Assembly: GCA_964500365.1 (NCBI GenBank)
Contig: CAZCPB010000130.1
Location: forward strand, 1 to 11,427
Direction: 5' to 3'
Source of the DNA: CAZCPB01 sp964500365
GTDB lineage: Bacteria > Planctomycetota > Phycisphaerae > Phycisphaerales > UBA1924
DNA: 11,427 nt
Shown: positions 7,188 through 11,427 of the stretch, in pieces
Numbering within the stretch: position 1 is the stretch's first letter
Layout: each line of letters opens with the position of its first letter
Notes under the pieces: model-generated
Database searches by the model: none
Seen by the model: only the letters and a program-made list of their open reading frames with translations
Told to the model about the DNA's origin: nothing
Made by a program: the position numbers and the translations under genes

Positions 7188-8321
7188 TCACCGCCCAGCG
7201 TCTGTCGCAGCGGACTTTCCCGCCCCGCCCGGACCGGCAACGCACCTGAACCCCGTGTGAGAAAGGCCGGTGTCCGGGCTCGTCGCCATCCTCGCGCTCG
7301 GCCGGTAGCTTGCGCAGTACGAGTCGTTGCACAGGAACGACCCGCCCCGGACCACGCGGACGACCGGCTCGTACGGGTTCCGCGCGTCGAACGACCTCGA
7401 AACACCGCGGGGATTCACCGCCACTCCGGCCGCGCCCAGCTCGGCCACGCGCATCGGGTATGTCCCCTCGTGGTACAGGTCGCTGCACCACTCCCAGACG
7501 TTCCCCGCCATGTCGTAGAGACCGTACCCGTTGGGCGCGTAGCTCCTGACCGGCGCCGTGCGCTCGAAGCCGTCCTCGCTCGTGTTCGAGTTCGGGAAGT
7601 TCCCCTGCCACGTGTTGCACCGGCCGGGCGCGATCGGTTCGTCACCCCACACGTTCACTTTCCCGTCCATCCCGCCCCTCGCGGCACACTCCCACTCGGC
7701 CTCCGTCGGCAGGCGCTTCCCCGCCCACGCCGCGTACGCCAGCGCGTCCTCGAACGCCACGTGCACCACCGGGTGATGCTCTCGCCCGTCGATCGTGCTC
7801 CCCGGCCCCTCGGGGTGACGCCAGTCCGCGCCTGTTCTCCACGACCACCACTGCGCGTGGTCGCGGCAATCCACCGCGTGCTCGGGCGGCGTGAACACCA
7901 GCGATCCGGGCAGCAGGTTCTCGTCCGGGGGCTTTGGAGTTCCGGGCGCAACCTGCTTCTTCAACTCTTCCCAGTCGATGGGCCGCTCCGCGACCGTCTT
8001 GTAGCCGGTGGCCTTCACAAACGCGGCGAACTGCACGTTGGTCACTTCGGTCGCGTCCATCCAGAAGCCGTCGACGCGAACGCGGTGCACCGGCGACTCG
8101 TCCGGACGCGCCAGGGGGTCGGTGCTCCCCATCGAGAACTCGCCGCCGGGGATCCACACCATGCCGTCACGAGGTTCGCGCGCCGGGGCGCCGCTGTCCT
8201 GAGCCCATTCGCCGCGCCCCGCGGGGGCGTGCCCCAGGCCCGCGCCCTCGCGGGCAACCCACATCCCGACGCACAGCCCGGCCAGGCCGAAAACGACAGC
8301 GCTCTGTTGCACACCCACCAT
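7188..8321 (-). CDS. Membrane-anchored formylglycine-generating enzyme (SUMF1/FGE family)
   Basis: This 377-residue protein (from ATG 8321) has one N-terminal hydrophobic segment (about 5-23) and an FGE-sulfatase domain (about 53-363). Landmarks include MVWIPGGEFSMGS, MDATEVTNVQFAAFV, HPVVHVAFEDALAYAAWAGKRLPTEAEWE (in parts), NGYGLYDMAGNVWEW and VRGGSFLCNDSYC, ending HTGFRC. The pair C331-N-D-S-Y-C336 matches the copper-binding catalytic pair of true FGE (C-H-R-S-Y-C in the human enzyme). Many SUMF1-domain proteins lack it. The enzyme should therefore oxidise the Cys of C-x-P-x-R motifs in type I sulfatases to formylglycine, using oxygen. No sulfatase gene lies in this window. Start choice: TTG 8372 lies inside a candidate -10 box, so ATG 8321 or GTG 8333 is likelier; the GTG would add Lys-Arg before the membrane segment, favouring an outside-facing domain. 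Confidence 0.88.
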   Translation of the reverse strand: MVGVQQSAVVFGLAGLCVGMWVAREGAGLGHAPAGRGEWAQDSGAPAREPRDGMVWIPGGEFSMGSTDPLARPDESPVHRVRVDGFWMDATEVTNVQFAAFVKATGYKTVAERPIDWEELKKQVAPGTPKPPDENLLPGSLVFTPPEHAVDCRDHAQWWSWRTGADWRHPEGPGSTIDGREHHPVVHVAFEDALAYAAWAGKRLPTEAEWECAARGGMDGKVNVWGDEPIAPGRCNTWQGNFPNSNTSEDGFERTAPVRSYAPNGYGLYDMAGNVWEWCSDLYHEGTYPMRVAELGAAGVAVNPRGVSRSFDARNPYEPVVRVVRGGSFLCNDSYCASYRPSARMATSPDTGLSHTGFRCVAGPGGAGKSAATDAGR

Positions 8322-8371
8322 CAGCCGTTTCACCCCTGCGCGAGGCGCTCTCGCGGCCCTGCGCCGAGCCA

Positions 8372-8400
8372 AAGGTACAGGCGTGTCCCTTATTCGTCAA
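8372..8400 (-). promoter_or_regulatory. Candidate sigma70-type promoter for the FGE-carbonic anhydrase-barrel gene run
   Basis: On the minus strand TTGACG (8400-8395) and TACCTT (8377-8372) are separated by exactly 17 bases. The -35 matches the consensus at 5 of 6 positions and the -10 at 3 of 6. Transcription would begin near 8365, giving a leader of about 44 bases to ATG 8321. This argues against the TTG at 8372 as the start codon. The region between 8322 and 8524 separates divergent genes and holds no other clear element. Confidence 0.4.
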
Positions 8401-8524
8401 CCGGACCGAGAACCTGCGCACCGCTTCCCCACGCCGCGCGGCCGTTCCTGCGGTGGCGCTGCGCGGGCCGCGCCCCCGGACCCATGTAAAGCCCGGCCTG
8501 TGCGTCACCGATTCATCCGGCGCC

Positions 8525-10486
8525 ATGCCCACGCGCCGACGCCCAGCCCGCGCCCAAGGCGCGCGCTTCGAATCCCTCGAAGCGCGTTCGCTCTTCTCGT
8601 GGTCCGCCCAGGAGGTCTACCTCCTCGAACTCGTTAACCGCGCCCGCTTCGACCCCCTCGCCGAGAGCGCCCGCCTCGGCGTGGACCTCACCGCCGGACT
8701 CTCGGCCGCCGAACTCTTCCGTCTTGCCCCCAGCGAACCCCTGGCGCTCAACTCGATCCTCACGGACTCGGCGCGGGCCCACTCGCAGGACATGGCCGCG
8801 CGCGAGTTCTTCGCCCACATCAACCCCGACGGCCTCGACCCCACCCAGCGCGCCCAGAACGCCGGCTACTCCGGCCAGGCCGGCGAGAACATCGCCGCCG
8901 GGTACGTGGACCTAGACGCCGCGCACAAGGCATGGCTCGAGTCGATCGGCCACCGCAAGAACGTCCTCAGCCTGCACGAGGACTTCACCGCCGACTTCCG
9001 CTACACCGAGTTCGGGGCGGGGATCTACTTCCCCGGCGGGGGCGCGCCCTACTCGAGCTACTACACCCAGCTCTTCGGCGTCCCCTCACCGCAGACGACC
9101 TACGTGCTCGGCGTCGTCTACGACGACACCGACAGCGACGAGTTCTACTCCGTCGGCGAAGGGCGCGCCGGCGTCCGGATCGACATCATCCCCGACGGCG
9201 CCGAAACGCCCACCGCCTCGTACACCACCGACGCCGCCGGGAACTACCAGATCGCCCTCGCCGCCGGCCACTACACCGTGGTCTTCACCGACCTCTCGAC
9301 GAGCGCGACCTCGTCCAGCCTCATCACCATGCAGGGCCAGAACGTCAAGCTCGACGCCCACGGCGAAGACCTCGCGGTGGACACGTACTCCCCCTTCACC
9401 GCCAACCCCGCCGCGGTCGCCAACGGCTCGACCCTCCCGGGCGACATGCTCACCGTCGTCACCACGGACCGGGCCGGGCGCTTCATCACCTACACGCAGG
9501 ACGCCGAGGGCACCTGGTTCTACACCGACGTGTCCAGCGCGACCGGCGCCCCGCGCCCCATCGGCCAGATCACGACGTGGACGCGCGAGGGCGACCCGAC
9601 CACCTACGGCGCGGCACCGTCCTCGCAGGGCCTCATCCTCTACACCCGCGACGACACCGGCTCGTGGTCGTACCGCAACATCACCGCCGAGGTCATCGGC
9701 TCGACCAACATCACCGGCGCGATGACGACCTACCTCGACGGCGAGGACCTCGCGCACGTCGCGGGCATCGACGCCGCGGGCCACCTCGTGCTCTACATCG
9801 AGCTCCCCGACCGCTCGTGGACGTACACGAATCTCACCGCCGACCACATCTACGCGCAGGGCCAGACCCCGCCCGACCTCGCCGGCCCGCTCATCAGCTA
9901 CGTCACCTCGTGGGGCGGCCAGAACATCGCCGGCCTCGACGAGGACGGCAACATCCAGTCCGTCTGGTGGGCCCCCGGCCTGGACCTCTGGCGGACCGAC
10001 AACCTCTCGGCGATCACCGGCGCCCCCCCCATCACCGGCGGTCTCAGTGTCTACCTGACCGACTGGGGCGGCATCAACCTCGCCGGCGCCGACATCTACG
10101 GCAACGTCACCGTCACGTGGTGGGTCCCGGAGTTCGGCGGCGACTGGCTCACCACCGACCTCACCGCCTCGTTCTCCGGCCCGGCCCTCGCCGCCGACAG
10201 CATCAACAGCTACACCACCCCGTGGGGCGGGCTGAACGTCATGGGCCTCGACGCCGATGGAAAGATCGTCGTCTACTGGTGGGCCCCCGGCATGGGCCCC
10301 TGGGAAGTCGCGCCCCTGACCGACGCGATCGAGGGTGCCACCGCTCCCGGCGGCGCGATCCGCGGCATCACGTCCGCCGAGGGCACCATCAACCTGCTGG
10401 GCATCCGCGAGGACGGGCACGTCCTCCGCTACCGCTGGTCGATCGGCGGTGAGTGGCAGGTGGACGACCTCACGATGATGGTGTGA
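8525..10486 (+). CDS. Secreted CAP-domain protein with seven C-terminal propeller-like repeats
   Basis: This is a 653-residue protein. The N-terminus is Arg-rich and followed by ARFESLEARSLFS (13-25), a variant of the leader seen in large planctomycete secreted proteins. Residues about 27-190 form a CAP/SCP domain: AHSQDMAAREFFAHINPDG (H86, H98), GQAGENIAAG (E121) and WLESIGHRKNVLS (H143), so the conserved His/Glu cavity residues appear present. Residues about 195-285 look like an SdrD B/carboxypeptidase-regulatory-like beta-sandwich (LGVVYDDTDSDEF, ASYTTDAAGNYQIALAAGHYTVVF). From about 308 to 653 come seven repeats of 41-56 residues with the core 'WGGxNxxGLDxDGxIxxxWWAPGxxxW'. Bacterial CAP proteins are secreted; their activities vary and a substrate cannot be named. 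The start ATG 8525 lacks a ribosome binding site. The frame continues open upstream to 7934, but that part is antisense to the FGE gene and not protein-like. Confidence 0.85.
   Translation: MPTRRRPARAQGARFESLEARSLFSWSAQEVYLLELVNRARFDPLAESARLGVDLTAGLSAAELFRLAPSEPLALNSILTDSARAHSQDMAAREFFAHINPDGLDPTQRAQNAGYSGQAGENIAAGYVDLDAAHKAWLESIGHRKNVLSLHEDFTADFRYTEFGAGIYFPGGGAPYSSYYTQLFGVPSPQTTYVLGVVYDDTDSDEFYSVGEGRAGVRIDIIPDGAETPTASYTTDAAGNYQIALAAGHYTVVFTDLSTSATSSSLITMQGQNVKLDAHGEDLAVDTYSPFTANPAAVANGSTLPGDMLTVVTTDRAGRFITYTQDAEGTWFYTDVSSATGAPRPIGQITTWTREGDPTTYGAAPSSQGLILYTRDDTGSWSYRNITAEVIGSTNITGAMTTYLDGEDLAHVAGIDAAGHLVLYIELPDRSWTYTNLTADHIYAQGQTPPDLAGPLISYVTSWGGQNIAGLDEDGNIQSVWWAPGLDLWRTDNLSAITGAPPITGGLSVYLTDWGGINLAGADIYGNVTVTWWVPEFGGDWLTTDLTASFSGPALAADSINSYTTPWGGLNVMGLDADGKIVVYWWAPGMGPWEVAPLTDAIEGATAPGGAIRGITSAEGTINLLGIREDGHVLRYRWSIGGEWQVDDLTMMV
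9446..10483 (+). repeat. Seven tandem protein-level repeats (possible beta-propeller blades)
   Basis: Repeat units begin at residues of the CAP protein near 308, 349, 400, 456, 507, 560 and 612. Units 4, 5 and 6 are the most alike, sharing Y-x-T-x-W-G-G-x-N, then a Gly-Asp/Gly turn, and a V-x-W-W-x-P core followed by W and D-L. Unit 1 lacks the first strand, as when a propeller ring is closed by strands from both ends. The DNA copies have diverged, so this is an old duplication. Confidence 0.65.
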
Positions 10487-10542
10487 GCCTGCGGGGAGGC
10501 CGGGCCGCCGCGGCGATCGGAACTCCGCCTGCCCCGCCCGCG

Positions 10543-10548
10543 TACATT
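10543..10548 (+). promoter_or_regulatory. Possible -10 element giving a leaderless transcript
   Basis: TACATT ends 8 bases before the ATG at 10557, and there is no ribosome binding site between them. With usual -10 spacing, transcription would begin at or next to the start codon. No convincing -35 box is visible 17 bases upstream, so the call is weak. Confidence 0.3.
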
Positions 10549-10556
10549 CCGCCGCC

Positions 10557-11006
10557 ATGCTCTCCCTCGCCGCGGAGCGTGCCGCCCCGACCTGCTACGG
10601 CTGCGGGTACTCCCTCGAAGGGCTACCCCTCGAGGGCCGCTGCCCCGAGTGCGGCGAGCGCTATGTCGCCGGCGCCGTCCCCATCTGGCTCGATTCGCAC
10701 GCGGCACCTCATTGCAGCCGCTGCGGTGAGCGCCTGGCGGGCCTGCCGCGCAGGGGCAACTGCCCGGGCTGCGGCGCGTGGTACACCTGCTCGCGCCTGG
10801 TGATGGCCCCGCCTTCGCGGCGGCGGCGCATGGCGGTGAGAGAGTGGCTGGCGAAGTCGCTTGCCAGGCTTATCCCGTCCTTCCGAACTCTCGCGATCCT
10901 GACCTTCGTCCTCGGCAATGCCGCCGTGGTCGCGGGCCTGGCGTGGTACGCGTGGAGGAAGTTTCTCAGCACAACCGGCGCGGGCGGGTGGAACTGGGGG
11001 TGGTGA
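10557..11006 (+). CDS. Small double zinc-ribbon membrane protein
   Basis: This is a 149-residue protein of unknown function. Two CxxC...CxxC ribbons lie in tandem: C13-x-x-C16 with C29-x-x-C32, and C53-x-x-C56 with C69-x-x-C72. The two are near copies (CGYSLEGLPLEGRCPECG and CGERLAGLPRRGNCPGCG), so they arose by duplication. Each should hold one structural zinc. An Arg-rich stretch (86-95) precedes a single hydrophobic helix (about 110-132), followed by a short Gly/Trp-rich tail (GGWNWGW). The Arg-rich side suggests that the ribbons face the cytoplasm. Proteins with this layout are common in Planctomycetes and uncharacterised; I cannot assign a role. It starts 70 bases after the CAP gene stop, on the same strand. 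Confidence 0.75.
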   Translation: MLSLAAERAAPTCYGCGYSLEGLPLEGRCPECGERYVAGAVPIWLDSHAAPHCSRCGERLAGLPRRGNCPGCGAWYTCSRLVMAPPSRRRRMAVREWLAKSLARLIPSFRTLAILTFVLGNAAVVAGLAWYAWRKFLSTTGAGGWNWGW

Positions 11007-11230
11007 GGGGGGAAAGAGGAACGAAACGCGCCGCGGACTGGCGTTCCTCGCCGAACGCCCGCTCCGGCTTCCGCCTGCTGCCGATGGGGTTCTTCGAGCG
11101 CAACCCGGCGTACCCCGCGGCGGACGGGAGTCGGCGGTGAACAAGGGAATGCACGAAGTTCGGGCACGCCAATCGAAAGCGAGAGCGGGTCAGGGTAAAG
11201 ATGGCGCGACCGGCTCGGGATCAGCCCGGG

Positions 11231-11427
11231 CTACCTCGAGCGTCTGGAGGCCCAGTAGGCCGCGGCCCCGAAAGGGATGAAGGCCCCCGGGGGCGTGGGG
11301 AGGGTGACGATGTAGACGGCTTGGTCGTACGTGAAGGGCGGCTGGTGGTTGGGAGAGAACTGGACCATGAAGGCGAGCTTGTTGCCATCGCGCCCTTCGG
11401 GGCTGAAGCCGACAGACTGGATCGTCT
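11231..11427 (-). CDS. C-terminal end of a probable exported protein with PEP-CTERM-like sorting tail (partial)
   Basis: The minus strand is open from the window edge to TAG at 11233-11231, giving 64 residues. The body (GNKLAFMVQFSPN, YDQAVYIVTL) looks like a beta-strand repeat of extracellular Phycisphaerae proteins, possibly of the NxxGxxAF repeat type. The last 22 residues have the three-part shape of a PEP-CTERM-type sorting signal: LPTPPG, a hydrophobic stretch (AFIPFGAAAYWA) and a basic end (SRRSR). Such tails direct processing and surface anchoring by exosortase-like enzymes. The N-terminal part lies outside the window, so its function cannot be named. The hydrophobic part is shorter than usual for the family. 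Confidence 0.6.
   Translation of the reverse strand, partial: TIQSVGFSPEGRDGNKLAFMVQFSPNHQPPFTYDQAVYIVTLPTPPGAFIPFGAAAYWASRRSR

Noticed and set aside
6257..7405. Upstream extension of the outer-membrane protein frame to 7405 (minus strand)
   Set aside because: The extension is Arg/Gly/Pro-rich, lies across the carbonic anhydrase gene in another frame, and a strong ribosome binding site with a signal peptide marks the start at 6256.
7934..8524. Upstream extension of the CAP protein frame to 7934
   Set aside because: It is antisense to the FGE gene, has low-complexity Arg/Pro/Ser composition, and the leader-like N-terminus begins at ATG 8525.
9086..10558. Long open frame of 490 codons on the minus strand opposite the CAP gene
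   Set aside because: It is rich in Val/Gly/Asp/Arg without recognisable domains and mirrors the GC-rich codon pattern of the plus-strand gene, whose CAP and repeat domains are clear.
1..11427. CRISPR arrays, tRNA/rRNA genes, transposases or integrases
   Set aside because: I saw no regularly spaced direct repeats, no cloverleaf-like sequence with a T-loop consensus, and no protein with transposase or recombinase motifs.

Overview
The window is high-GC DNA, most likely from a planctomycete and plausibly from the class Phycisphaerae. Three traits point there: a GC-type dockerin fragment (two D-x-D loop repeats ending in Gly-Cys), a secreted protein with a planctomycete-style N-terminal leader (FESLEARSLFS), and a C-terminus at the right edge shaped like a PEP-CTERM-type sorting tail (LPTPPG, hydrophobic stretch, Arg-rich end). 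The tandem CxxC zinc-ribbon membrane protein also fits. This placement is inference from family habits; no rRNA or marker gene is present.

Left part (1-5007, plus strand): a tightly packed operon that looks like a VgrG-linked cargo module of a type VI secretion or related contractile injection system. It holds the tail of a probable VgrG, a PAAR-like DUF4150 tip protein, a small Cys-containing protein with an HNH-like motif (candidate nuclease effector), a SUKH/SMI1-KNR4 protein (candidate immunity protein), a DUF2169 protein (candidate loading adaptor), and a large protein fusing a catalytically degenerate ketoacyl-synthase-like fold to a TIGR02270-like HEAT-repeat region. Gaps are 3-28 bases and the last two genes overlap by 37 bases. 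No sheath, tube or ATPase gene lies in the window, so the type of injection machine cannot be decided here.

Middle part (5076-8321, minus strand): an orphan dockerin fragment, an outer-membrane beta-barrel protein, a lipoprotein alpha-carbonic anhydrase, and a membrane-anchored formylglycine-generating enzyme that keeps the catalytic Cys pair. The last three run in the same direction with gaps of 74 and 89 bases and may be co-transcribed from a candidate promoter at 8372-8400.

Right part (8525-11427): a plus-strand secreted CAP-domain protein with a C-terminal array of seven repeats that may form a beta-propeller, then a small double zinc-ribbon membrane protein. About 220 bases (11007-11230) follow in which I see no gene. 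The window closes with the C-terminal end of a minus-strand gene carrying the probable surface-sorting tail.

The most interesting items are the candidate effector/immunity pair at 527-1658 and the degenerate synthase-HEAT fusion at 2743-5007.
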